From: Nemorincola caseinilytica
Lineage (GTDB): Bacteria > Bacteroidota > Bacteroidia > Chitinophagales > Chitinophagaceae
Length of the DNA: 64,000 bases
Reading direction: 5' to 3'
Assembly (NCBI RefSeq): GCF_039540515.1
Contig: NZ_BAABFA010000009.1
Span: 114,777-178,776 of the forward strand
Shown: positions 50,301 to 57,764 of the stretch, piece after piece
Position numbering within the stretch: position 1 is the stretch's first letter
Layout: each line of letters begins with the position of its first letter
Position numbers and translations under genes: made by a program
Notes under the pieces: generated by a model
Told to the model about the DNA's origin: nothing
What the model saw: only the letters and a program-made list of their open reading frames with translations
The model's database searches: none

Positions 50301-51978
50301 GCCCTACTACCACCGTGGGGGTGAAGATGACCGGTATATGGTCGCCATAGCACACATGCCTGGGCGATGCGCTGAATATGACCTGCGGCGGTGTGCCCAC
50401 TTCCACCTCCAGCGAATAGGTCACCGGGCAGCCGTTGGCAGTGATGGCCGTTACCGTCACCGTATATGTACCTACCGCAGTATATGTGTGCGATGGTGCG
50501 GACGCACCGCTGGTAGGCGCGCCATCGCCAAAGTTCCATACAAAGGAACCCAGCGGCCCATAAGGGTAGGGCGCAACACCGGGTCCGGGTATGGATGTCT
50601 GCAGGCTGGTGGTGAAGTTCACCGTCAGTGGTACACAACCCCTGCGTGGGCTTGCAAATGCGGTAAAGAGTATGTCGTATATGGTTATGCTGCCTACTAT
50701 CTTCCTGGGGCAGCCATGGTCAGGGTCTGTCACGGTCACGGTGGCGGTCTTCACGCCATTGGTGGGATAGGTCACATTTATCGGGTTGGTGGTCCCGGTG
50801 CCGCCGCCCGATGAGAAGCTCCAGTTATACGTCGATCCGGGGGCTGCACCCGTTACCGAGTACGTTATAGTGGCCGGTGCCGGACATGGCTCCAGCGGGT
50901 TTATGCTCATCGTCATGGGTGGTGCATCCACCACTACTATAGTGTGTATCACCGAGTGACTGCATGGTCCCTGTGTCACGGTGAGTGTCACATTGTACAC
51001 ACCGGGTGTGGTATAGGTGTGCGACCCATGCGTGCCGGTACTGGTGCCGCCATCGCCATAGTTCCACGATGCGCCCGAGAATGGCGTGGTGGTGGTATTG
51101 GTAAAAGAGGCCAGGGAGTTGATGCATATGGTATCAGGCCCGGTAAATGCCGCCGCCAGATTACTTATCACTACGTTCGATACGATGGTATCCATACAGC
51201 CGTTACCATCCGTCACTATCAGCCGCACGGGAAAGGTACCGGTAGCGCCATATGTGTGAGACGGAGATGCGCCCGTTCCTGTGCCGCCATCGCCAAAATC
51301 CCATGCATAAGTAAGCCCCGGTGTACCGGTGCTGGTCGATGAGAAAGGTATGGTTATAGGTGGGTTACACCCGCCGCCCGGGCTCGTAAAACCCGCCACC
51401 GGCGGGTTGAAGACATGTACATACGCACTTTTTACCAGCGATGCCTGGCACCCCTGCGCATTGGTCACAAAAAGGGTCACCGTATAGTTGCCGGGCGCAC
51501 CATAGGTATGCATCGCCGGGCTCGATGTTGTGGTAGGGCTTCCATCGCCCCAGTTCCAGGTACAGGTCATGCCGCCGGGTACACCGGCAATGCTGGTATT
51601 GGTAAAGGTGATGGGCGTACCGGGGCATACCGATGTATCGTTGGCCGTAAAAGTTACCGTGGGTGGGGGGTACACTGTTATGGCCACGGTATAGGTACCT
51701 ACCGACGAGCCGTTAGTGGCCGTAAGCGTCACTATATGCGTGCCGGGCGTAGTGAAGCTGGTAGACGGATTGGTAAGCACCGATGAGCCGGACACGCCGA
51801 AATTCCACGAATAGGTGGTACCACCGGCCGGTGTTGTAAAATTGGTGAAGTTCACCAGCAATGGCGCGCATCCTACGGCCGGGGTAGCCGTAAAGCTAGC
51901 TGTGACCTGTGCGCCTACCTCAGGGGTGGCGAACAGTGCCAGTATGGCAATATAAAATGCCAGTTTCAAGGACCTCAT
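47374..51978 (-). CDS. Giant PKD-repeat surface protein with T9SS type B sorting domain
   Basis: A 1534-residue secreted protein. It begins with a signal peptide (LAFYIAILALFATPEVGAQ) followed by about 14 PKD domains, each with a Cys near the start, a W-x-F/Y-G-D-G-type turn and a TYTVTLTVT strand, then about three related modules (residues about 1190-1430). The C-terminal 95 residues are the gliding-type type B sorting domain: VFVPNSFTPNGDGQNDVFYP, VKAFRIYNRWGELLFE, WDGSYKGGIPKPDVYVYIVE. Such a domain directs secretion through the type IX system. Chains of PKD domains usually make long rods for adhesion. The PorP/SprF gene follows closely. Confidence 0.93.
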   Translation of the reverse strand: MRSLKLAFYIAILALFATPEVGAQVTASFTATPAVGCAPLLVNFTNFTTPAGGTTYSWNFGVSGSSVLTNPSTSFTTPGTHIVTLTATNGSSVGTYTVAITVYPPPTVTFTANDTSVCPGTPITFTNTSIAGVPGGMTCTWNWGDGSPTTTSSPAMHTYGAPGNYTVTLFVTNAQGCQASLVKSAYVHVFNPPVAGFTSPGGGCNPPITIPFSSTSTGTPGLTYAWDFGDGGTGTGASPSHTYGATGTFPVRLIVTDGNGCMDTIVSNVVISNLAAAFTGPDTICINSLASFTNTTTTPFSGASWNYGDGGTSTGTHGSHTYTTPGVYNVTLTVTQGPCSHSVIHTIVVVDAPPMTMSINPLEPCPAPATITYSVTGAAPGSTYNWSFSSGGGTGTTNPINVTYPTNGVKTATVTVTDPDHGCPRKIVGSITIYDILFTAFASPRRGCVPLTVNFTTSLQTSIPGPGVAPYPYGPLGSFVWNFGDGAPTSGASAPSHTYTAVGTYTVTVTAITANGCPVTYSLEVEVGTPPQVIFSASPRHVCYGDHIPVIFTPTVVVGPVDEYHWEFDDGISLIDTTGLPVSHVYTVPGVYFTPSVTPYYNGCRGTTYQIVDYIRVDSPKSIIGKTILCRPRHRVNFFNNSMGDDSHLWIFSDGTTSTLEDPVHDFPTFGTFTIQLATYNAASGCRDTAITTVYIDSLIPNFTADRTAICRGETVTFTASVSGGPEMEYQWYENGTPIGTTIPFPGSPTVSHTFTVTGYHTIMLRVRNTNNCWDTMRMVDMILVTAPSVGFTIAPSSGCAPLNAVFTSTSTPTTGSSLVSYVWTWGVGTPLGTGTGTPATFTYTAGGTYTVKLVVTDNLGCKDSAQQTAAVTVWDPVASFSGAPTRPCIGSPVTFTSTSSGGPISSYTWDYGDGSPTGSGSTSTHSYSATGSYNVKLTIVDSHGCTDEVTYPGYIQVTKPTAAFTMSDSVSVCPPLFVNFTNTSTGATGYNWAFGDGGTSTIVSPSNMYIASGLYPVRLIATNMYGCKDTALHYVNIFGYAGALSYSPLQGCAPLTVYFTASLTNVPFITWDFSDGYTSTVSFTDTISHTYVTPGAYVPKLLLSDNTGCQSASVGLDTIKVDAVTPKFNTEPSPVCIGMPFTFIDSSTGYWNPVNSWTWTYDGNTSTLPSPTYTITTPGTYPVTLVVSNAWGCTGTITHTLVVEPPPVVTADADTVVCVGDPATLHGYGAVSYTWAGPPTLSCTACNPTNASPSVESIYTVTGADARGCIDTATVTVKLRTHTIANAWGDTAVCFGVPVPLFDTGGHTYLWLPATGLNDNTISNPIATPPYTVIYTAIAQLGSCIPDTNYVTVVIYPLPTVDAGPNQRLVAGSSAQLNATGTEIAAIEWSPTETLSCGDCMNPVATMSVNSTYYADVVSKHGCRASDSVTILLYCENSQVFVPNSFTPNGDGQNDVFYPRGIGVKAVKAFRIYNRWGELLFERENIMLNDADNAWDGSYKGGIPKPDVYVYIVEALCYTGEDIFIKGDVTIIR

Positions 51979-52338
51979 ATGGTGTATAGTTCTAATTCAA
52001 GGTGATGTAGAAAAATAAAGATAATAATATTGTGTTAAAAATAGACGGGTGCGAACGACAAAAGGTTAGAATAAGAGAAAAATATATTAAAATTTATTTG
52101 CTGCCATATATTAGTTGCTGATCCCCTTAATATTGGCGAACGGGTTGCATATGGCATGCATATATGTGTTCTCCGAGCAGGCCGATAGGAGCGCAGGCCT
52201 GTTCGGGAGCAGATAGGATGGTAGATGTTATTAACTATGGCGCAATGTAGTAGCCCAAATGTTAGTACGCTCAATAACGGGCATACCGGCACATAGCCGT
52301 TGCATAAGAAGTGATCGGTATTTTTCATGGAAAAAGCA
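51979..52338. other. AT-rich non-coding gap upstream of the PKD gene
   Basis: No plausible gene on either strand. The part nearest the PKD gene (51979-52110) is AT-rich and probably holds its promoter, though no clean TAnnTTTG box is present. The rest shows one weak inverted repeat (CAGGCC / GGCCTG near 52178-52201). Confidence 0.45.
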
Positions 52339-54174
52339 TTACCCCAGCATCCCTTCCAGCTCTTCTTTCTTTAGCAGTACAAAGGTCTTCTTGCCATCGG
52401 GTGTCAGCTCTGGCTGGGTACAGGCAAAAAGCTCGTCTATCAGCGCCTGCTGGTTCTCGGGCTGGTTCATGCCCTGCGTGCTCAGCGACATCCTTCGGGC
52501 CATGCCTGCCAGCAGCATATCCGTACGGCGGCTCACGGCATCGGGGGCCTCATGTTTCAGTTGCTCCACTACTTCGTCCATGGCATTCTTTTCCTCGCCC
52601 GCAGGCAGGCCGGGCGGTATGCCCTGCACGGCAAAGGTGTTCTTGCCCAGCGCCGATATATCAAAGCCTATCCGCGCCAGGTCCGGCAGGGCATCCTGCA
52701 GTAGCAGCGCATCCTGCGCATTGAACTCATACGATGCCGGGAACAGTACCCGCTGCGATGCAGCGCTCTCTGTGTTCCATTCGCGCAGCAGGCGCTCGTA
52801 GCAGATGCGCTCCTGCGCCCGGCGAATGTGTATCAGCATCATGCCGCTCTTCACCGTAGTGGCCAGCATAGCGCCCTGTATCAGCATCATATTGCTCTTG
52901 CCTTTACCCTCGCTATCGCCAAATGCTGCACCCTGCTGCTCTGCAGGCGGTGGCTGTGCCCCGGCTATGTTCATTGCTGCCGGCGTTGCAGCTATCTCGT
53001 ATAGTTCTTTCCAGTGGCGCAGGCTGTCGTTGCGCTCTATGGCATGTGCCTGCCCGCCCCCGCTAAAGGTGTTGAACAGGTAGCCCTTCTGCGTCTCCTC
53101 CCGCTGGCGGTCGGTCACAGGCAGGTTCACGCTGGATAGTCGTTGTATCTCGGGGTTCAGGGTAAAGTCCAGCGAGGGCGCTATGTTGTACCGCGCCAGC
53201 GAATGCTTCACGGCCGCACCCAGGTAAGAGTACATCAGCCGGTCGTCCTCGAATTTCACCTCCTGCTTCGTAGGGTGTACATTCACATCCACCCTTGCCG
53301 GGTCGGCCTCCAGGAACAGTACATAGAACGGGAACGAATCTTTCTCTATCAGCCCCTCATATGCCTGTACCACAGCATGGTTCAGGTAGGGGTGTTTTAT
53401 AAAACGGCCATTGATGAAGAAGAACTGCATGCCGCGCGTGCGCGTACTGGCCTGCGGCTTGCCTACGAAACCATATATGTTCAGCAGGTCGGTACGTTGC
53501 TCTACGGGCACCAGGTTCTTTTCGTACGATGCCCCCATCAGAGCCACTATCCGTGCCTTCAGCGTACCCGGCTCCAGCCGGTGCTGCTCTGTGCCATTGT
53601 TCCACAGCCTGAAACCTATAGATGGGTTGGCCAGCGCCACACGGGTAAATTCGTCCAGCACATTGCGCATCTCTGTGGTAGTGCTTTTCAGAAAGTTGCG
53701 GCGCGCAGGTACGTTGTAGAACAGGTTCTTCACGCTTATGCTGGTGCCCGGTCTTGTGGCGCAGGGCTCCTGCACCTTTACATCGGTGCCCTCTATCACT
53801 ATGCGCGTACCTGCCTCCACATCGTGCCGGCGTGTCTTCATCTCTACCTGTGCCACCGCCGCTATAGATGCCAGCGCCTCTCCACGGAAGCCCATGGTGC
53901 GAATGGTGAACAGGTCCTCTATGCTTTTTATCTTCGATGTAGCATGCCGCTCAAAGCTCATGCGGGCATCCGTAGGGCTCATGCCCTTGCCGTTGTCCGT
54001 CACCTGTATCAGCTCCTTGCCCGCATCCTTCACTATCAGCTGTATATCGGTAGCGCCCGCATCTATGGCGTTCTCCAACAGCTCCTTCACCGCCGATGCC
54101 GGTCGTTGCACCACCTCGCCCGCGGCTATCTGGTTCGCTATATGCTCCGATAACAGTTCTATTACATCAGCCAC
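52339..54174 (-). CDS. mutL: DNA mismatch repair protein MutL
   Basis: MutL couples mismatch recognition by MutS to strand removal. The N-terminal GHKL ATPase is intact: IANQIAAGEVVQRPASAVKE, LLENAIDAGATDIQL, TDNGKGMSPTDARM and TIRTMGFRGEALASIAAVAQ. The 611-residue length is normal. The C-terminal domain is diverged: where endonuclease-type MutL has DQHAxxExxxxE, this has LIHIRRAQERICYERL (about residues 447-462), and the later Ala-x-x-Ala-x-Lys-x-Gly and C/P-H-G-R-P motifs are not recognisable (LTPDGKKTFVLL instead). It may lack nicking activity. A consensus promoter box lies just upstream. Confidence 0.93.
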   Translation of the reverse strand: MADVIELLSEHIANQIAAGEVVQRPASAVKELLENAIDAGATDIQLIVKDAGKELIQVTDNGKGMSPTDARMSFERHATSKIKSIEDLFTIRTMGFRGEALASIAAVAQVEMKTRRHDVEAGTRIVIEGTDVKVQEPCATRPGTSISVKNLFYNVPARRNFLKSTTTEMRNVLDEFTRVALANPSIGFRLWNNGTEQHRLEPGTLKARIVALMGASYEKNLVPVEQRTDLLNIYGFVGKPQASTRTRGMQFFFINGRFIKHPYLNHAVVQAYEGLIEKDSFPFYVLFLEADPARVDVNVHPTKQEVKFEDDRLMYSYLGAAVKHSLARYNIAPSLDFTLNPEIQRLSSVNLPVTDRQREETQKGYLFNTFSGGGQAHAIERNDSLRHWKELYEIAATPAAMNIAGAQPPPAEQQGAAFGDSEGKGKSNMMLIQGAMLATTVKSGMMLIHIRRAQERICYERLLREWNTESAASQRVLFPASYEFNAQDALLLQDALPDLARIGFDISALGKNTFAVQGIPPGLPAGEEKNAMDEVVEQLKHEAPDAVSRRTDMLLAGMARRMSLSTQGMNQPENQQALIDELFACTQPELTPDGKKTFVLLKKEELEGMLG

Positions 54175-54197
54175 GCTACAAAGAAATTATTTGTGTG

Positions 54198-54205
54198 CAA
54201 AGGTA
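54198..54205 (-). promoter_or_regulatory. TAnnTTTG -7 element of mutL
   Basis: Minus-strand TACCTTTG, 23 bases before the mutL ATG. Confidence 0.55.
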
Positions 54206-54273
54206 ATGGGTTGGATGCAAGGCAGAAAGGTGTACTTCTTCCCATATTCATTAGGCGTCACCACAATGACCGC

Positions 54274-54726
54274 TTACTCTATAAGCTCATTTAATTTGAA
54301 GAATAGATAAAAATATAGCTTGAGCAGGTCAAGATCCACATCAGGTATCTTTCTTTTCCATCTGTCAAGAACATTTAAAGAACTCCATATCGCTGATGCA
54401 ATTACTTTCTGAGCTTCTAGCTTAGTAGGCGCACTTACAAAGGCATCATGATCAATAGATATGCTATATTCAAAACTGTCTTCTATTTCAAAAGGAACAC
54501 CATGCACTACCATACTCTTTTTTCCCCTTGTGTATCTAACGCGGGGCTCCTTCTTTTTAAAAAGTGTGAATTCCGGTCCTATGCAAATGATCCCTATTGT
54601 GAACATCTTTATACCATCACCGCAGTTCTTGTCAGCAAAGAAATGTGTAAGCGCATCCGACAGATCGGTGACCTGTTGGGATCGGTCATTTCTCAAACTC
54701 GATATTTCTGCTAAGCCTACTTCCAT
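54274..54726 (-). CDS. Unknown soluble protein in AT-rich island
   Basis: A 150-residue protein I do not recognise. It is soluble, with mixed strands and helices (VRYTRGKKSMVVHGVPFEIE, SISIDHDAFVSAPTKLEAQK, and a helical C-terminus DLDLLKLYFYLFFKLNELIE). Its AT-rich codons, with fewer ATA isoleucines, differ from its neighbours. It is divergent from the next gene with about 110 bases between them. An immunity-like protein is one possibility by shape alone. Confidence 0.6.
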   Translation of the reverse strand: MEVGLAEISSLRNDRSQQVTDLSDALTHFFADKNCGDGIKMFTIGIICIGPEFTLFKKKEPRVRYTRGKKSMVVHGVPFEIEDSFEYSISIDHDAFVSAPTKLEAQKVIASAIWSSLNVLDRWKRKIPDVDLDLLKLYFYLFFKLNELIE

Positions 54727-54839
54727 AAACGATCAGGAATGTTGCCTGAACACACACGAAACTATAAAAAATAATAGATACATGTTTTTATCACCTTTGG
54801 TACGAGAAACATCATGCAACGCCCTTCTTTGCCTTAGGT

Positions 54840-55319
54840 ATGTACATGCCCATTTTTCTCTGCTCCAAATATCATATGTCTTTGTTCTCTAACTTTAGAA
54901 GCTTTACATCATATGGACCGATCGGAAGTTATCCAAAATTTTGTCCGCAACTTTATTCAAAGGACAAGCGAGAGCGTTCGTTGTTTCTACTTAATAGTGA
55001 GAATAAACGACAGAAATTTACTGATAAGCTGAACCATAACTGGGACGACCTTTTAGATACCCTGCCACTGGTAAGCCTTGATAAAGACCGGGCCGGATAC
55101 CTACAAGTAAAAAGTTTGCTGCATATAAGTGACAATGATCCTTGTTACATCATCTCAGATGATGATAGCGACAATACATTTTTACCCTTCAGAGACGCTT
55201 TTAAGAAAGTCGATGAGGCCAGCTTTGGCTCATTACTGATAAACATAAATGCTAGTAAGCTGTTTCTAAAACCTGAAGTTGTTCAAGGGCATACACCACG
55301 CTACATTGGCATAAAATGA
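54840..55319 (+). CDS. Unknown protein in AT-rich island
   Basis: A protein of up to 159 residues; a likely internal start is the ATG at 54873 (MSLFSNFRSFTS). I do not recognise it. It is soluble, with many charged residues and two motif-like stretches, LNHNWDDLLDTLPLVSL and DPCYIISDDDSDNTFLPF. Codon use is AT-rich as in the divergent neighbour. A CACCTTTG box (one base off the -7 consensus) lies about 45 bases upstream of the 54840 ATG. Confidence 0.5.
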   Translation: MYMPIFLCSKYHMSLFSNFRSFTSYGPIGSYPKFCPQLYSKDKRERSLFLLNSENKRQKFTDKLNHNWDDLLDTLPLVSLDKDRAGYLQVKSLLHISDNDPCYIISDDDSDNTFLPFRDAFKKVDEASFGSLLININASKLFLKPEVVQGHTPRYIGIK

Positions 55320-55363
55320 CCCCGGTTTGCCTCCCGGCCACTAGAAAGTCTGGCATGCTGCCC

Positions 55364-55395
55364 ACCTCCTCCCTTTAGGCAGAGGTCGGGAGGGT
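55364..55395. repeat. Dispersed palindromic repeat (copy 5)
   Basis: ACCTCCTCCCTTTAGGCAGA, then GGTCGGGAGGGT, forms an imperfect palindrome of the CCTCCC/GGGAGG family. It marks the right edge of the AT-rich island, 18 bases before the YcxB-like gene. Confidence 0.65.
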
Positions 55396-55413
55396 TTCGT
55401 ATCTTACACCCTT

Positions 55414-55953
55414 ATGACCATCCACTTCAAGCCCACCGAAGACGACAGCCTTACCTACCAGCTCTACTTCGCCTCGCGCTCAGAGCGTATCCGGAAGAAG
55501 CGCCGCAATGCCAAGATCCGCTTCCCCATCATCATGGCCATTGTCATAGCCTACACCATAGCTATGGGGCATTATACACTGGCAGGCATATATGCCGTTT
55601 TTGCCGTGGCATATGTTATCTGGTACACCTGGTACGAGCCCCGTCACTACCGCAAACATTACCTCTCCTTTGTGCGGGAGAATGCCCGGCCCGATGAGCT
55701 TCCCGTTAGCATGACCTTCGGCCCCGATGAGGCCACACAAGATACCGCCACCTCACATGCCACGCTACACTACAGCACCTTCGAAGAGATAGCCGAGCTG
55801 CCCGGGCAGATACTGCTGCGCATGGGTACACAGGCCATCATTATACCCAAAGATCAGGTGCCCGATGCTGCCGCACTCACCTCCTTGCTCAAAGACATAG
55901 CCACCCGCCACAGCATACCCTATGTCGATGACCGCACATGGGTATGGAAATAA
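55414..55953 (+). CDS. YcxB-like membrane protein
   Basis: A 179-residue inner-membrane protein. An N-terminal cytoplasmic strand pair (FKPTEDDSLTYQLYFASRSE) precedes a basic stretch and two membrane helices (about 38-75), then a C-terminal cytoplasmic domain with LHYSTFEEIAELPGQILLRM and AIIIPKDQVPDAAAL. This arrangement matches the YcxB family of unknown function. Composition returns to that of the main genome here. Confidence 0.75.
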   Translation: MTIHFKPTEDDSLTYQLYFASRSERIRKKRRNAKIRFPIIMAIVIAYTIAMGHYTLAGIYAVFAVAYVIWYTWYEPRHYRKHYLSFVRENARPDELPVSMTFGPDEATQDTATSHATLHYSTFEEIAELPGQILLRMGTQAIIIPKDQVPDAAALTSLLKDIATRHSIPYVDDRTWVWK

Positions 55954-56012
55954 TGCACCGCACACATACACAGCATTAATAATAATTTATCATCCATCCC
56001 ATCCGTTATCCC

Positions 56013-56020
56013 TAATTTTG
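56013..56020 (+). promoter_or_regulatory. TAnnTTTG -7 element of nadC, with an SD-like site
   Basis: TAATTTTG lies 22 bases before the nadC ATG, and an AAAGGA sequence (56031-56036) sits about 6 bases upstream of it, one of the few Shine-Dalgarno-like sites in this window. Confidence 0.5.
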
Positions 56021-56042
56021 CCCACCCACCAAAGGAATACGG

Positions 56043-56882
56043 ATGAACAGCAGGGAATTCATAGAGGCGGCCCTCCGCGAAGATGTAGGCGCCGGCGATC
56101 TTTCTACACTGGCTTGTATAGCGCCCGCCGCCACCGGCCGCGCCATACTGAAGATAAAGGAAGATGGCCTGCTGGCAGGTGTGGCGCTGGCACAAGAGAT
56201 ATTTCACTACCTGGAGCCGCAGGCTACTTTTACCCTCTACAAGCACGATGGCGATAGCGTACATGCCGGCGAAACGGCCTTCGAGGTATCGGCCAGCGTA
56301 CATACCATACTCAAGGCCGAACGCCTGGTGCTCAATTGCATGCAACGTATGAGCGGCATAGCCACCCTCACCAGCCTGTATGTGGCCGCAGTAAAGGGCC
56401 ACAAGGCCCGGGTGCTCGATACCCGCAAGACCACTCCTCTCTTTCGCATGTGCGAGAAAGAGGCCGTGCGCATAGGCGGCGGCCGCAACCATCGCATGGG
56501 CCTCTACGATATGGTGATGCTCAAGGACAATCATATCGACTTCTGCGGTGGTATAGAGCAGGCCATAGAGCGCACCAATACCTACCTGCGCACCACCGGG
56601 CAGAATGTGAAGATAGAGATAGAGACCCGCAGCATAGACGATGTGCGCCGTGTACTGGCCGTTGGCCAGGTGCATCGCATCATGCTCGATAACTACACAC
56701 CCACCCAGCTTGCCGAGGCCGTGACACTTATAAATGGGAAGTACGAAACAGAAGCATCGGGCGGTATCACCTTAGAGAACATTGCCGAATATGCGGCTAC
56801 CGGTGTCGACCTCATTTCGGTGGGCGCCATCACACACCATGCCGTCAGCCTGGACCTGAGCCTGAAAGCCCAACTCACATGA
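56043..56882 (+). CDS. nadC: Nicotinate-nucleotide pyrophosphorylase
   Basis: NadC (quinolinate phosphoribosyltransferase) converts quinolinate and PRPP to nicotinate mononucleotide in de novo NAD synthesis. The 279-residue length is typical. Motifs include EDVGAGDLSTLACI, LNCMQRMSGIATLTSLYV, the quinolinate/PRPP-binding block VLDTRKTTPLFRMCEKEAVR with IGGGRNHRMGLYDMVMLKDN, IEIETRSIDDV, and EASGGITLENIAEYA. Its stop overlaps the start of the following lipid kinase gene by four bases (ATGA). Confidence 0.97.
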   Translation: MNSREFIEAALREDVGAGDLSTLACIAPAATGRAILKIKEDGLLAGVALAQEIFHYLEPQATFTLYKHDGDSVHAGETAFEVSASVHTILKAERLVLNCMQRMSGIATLTSLYVAAVKGHKARVLDTRKTTPLFRMCEKEAVRIGGGRNHRMGLYDMVMLKDNHIDFCGGIEQAIERTNTYLRTTGQNVKIEIETRSIDDVRRVLAVGQVHRIMLDNYTPTQLAEAVTLINGKYETEASGGITLENIAEYAATGVDLISVGAITHHAVSLDLSLKAQLT

Positions 56883-57757
56883 GCAAGCGGCACATAGTGT
56901 TCATCGTCAATCCCAGGTCGGGCATAGAGCGGCAAAAAGAGATAAGCCATGCCATAGATGCCCACCTCGATAGCGATCTGTACACGCACGAGATACGCCT
57001 TACCGAATATGCCAAACATGGCACCCTGCTGGCGCGGGAAGCCGCAGCACAGGGCGCCTATGCCGTAGTGGCCGTTGGCGGCGATGGCTCTGTGAACGAT
57101 GTGGTACATGGCCTTGCCGGTACCGATACCGTACTGGGCGTCATACCCAAAGGCTCGGGCAATGGCATGGCGCGCACCATAGGTCTGCCCCTCACTACCG
57201 ATGAGGCCGTTAAGGTCATCAGCGCCGGCAAGACCCTGGCCATGGATGTTGGCTATGCCAACGAACGCATATTCATAAGCAATGCAGGTGTGGCCTTCGA
57301 TGCCCTTATCTCCAAAAAATTCGCAAAGAGCGAGAAGCGCGGACTGGCCGTGTATAGCTGGCTTGTGACCAAGCATATGTGGCTCTACAAGACCTGGAAC
57401 TTCCATATAGAGATAGATGGAAAGATCATGAACGAGCGGGCCTTTATGGTGGTAGTGGCCAATGGCACCCAGTTCGGCTACAACTTTCGCATAGCGCCCA
57501 TGGCCAGCTATACCGATGGCCTGCTGGATGTGATAATAGTGCGCCGTTTCCCCAAGATACTCGGTGGCATCATAGCCCTGCGCGCCATGACGGGCACCAT
57601 AGATAAGAGCCGCTATGTACGCCACTTCACAGGCAGGGAGATGACCATATCGCACCCGCAGCTACGCCTCATGCAGACGGACGGCGATGCGCATGAATGT
57701 GCCAGCAGCATCACCTTCCGCATAAAGCCCGGCGCACAGCGGGTCATAGTTCCGTAA
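56879..57757 (+). CDS. Diacylglycerol kinase-family lipid kinase
   Basis: A 292-residue kinase of the DagK/YegS family, which phosphorylates a membrane lipid such as diacylglycerol. The signature parts are FIVNPRSGIERQKEIS, the ATP-binding VAVGGDGSVNDVVHGLAGTD, GVIPKGSGNGMARTIGLPLT and the C-terminal MQTDGDAHE with its conserved Asp. It starts inside the nadC stop codon (ATGA overlap), so the two are translationally coupled, though their functions are not clearly linked. Confidence 0.9.
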   Translation: MSKRHIVFIVNPRSGIERQKEISHAIDAHLDSDLYTHEIRLTEYAKHGTLLAREAAAQGAYAVVAVGGDGSVNDVVHGLAGTDTVLGVIPKGSGNGMARTIGLPLTTDEAVKVISAGKTLAMDVGYANERIFISNAGVAFDALISKKFAKSEKRGLAVYSWLVTKHMWLYKTWNFHIEIDGKIMNERAFMVVVANGTQFGYNFRIAPMASYTDGLLDVIIVRRFPKILGGIIALRAMTGTIDKSRYVRHFTGREMTISHPQLRLMQTDGDAHECASSITFRIKPGAQRVIVP

Positions 57758-57764
57758 TTCTGTC

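Noticed and set aside
47374..51978. Possible CRISPR or tandem DNA repeat array in the PKD gene
   Set aside because: Repeats are at protein level with spacing of roughly 240-300 bases and diverged DNA. There are no uniform short repeats and spacers, and no cas genes.
52035..52328. 97-codon minus-strand frame between the PKD gene and mutL
   Set aside because: Its composition is Cys/Arg/Ser-rich and unlike local genes, with no family resemblance; it probably occurs by chance.
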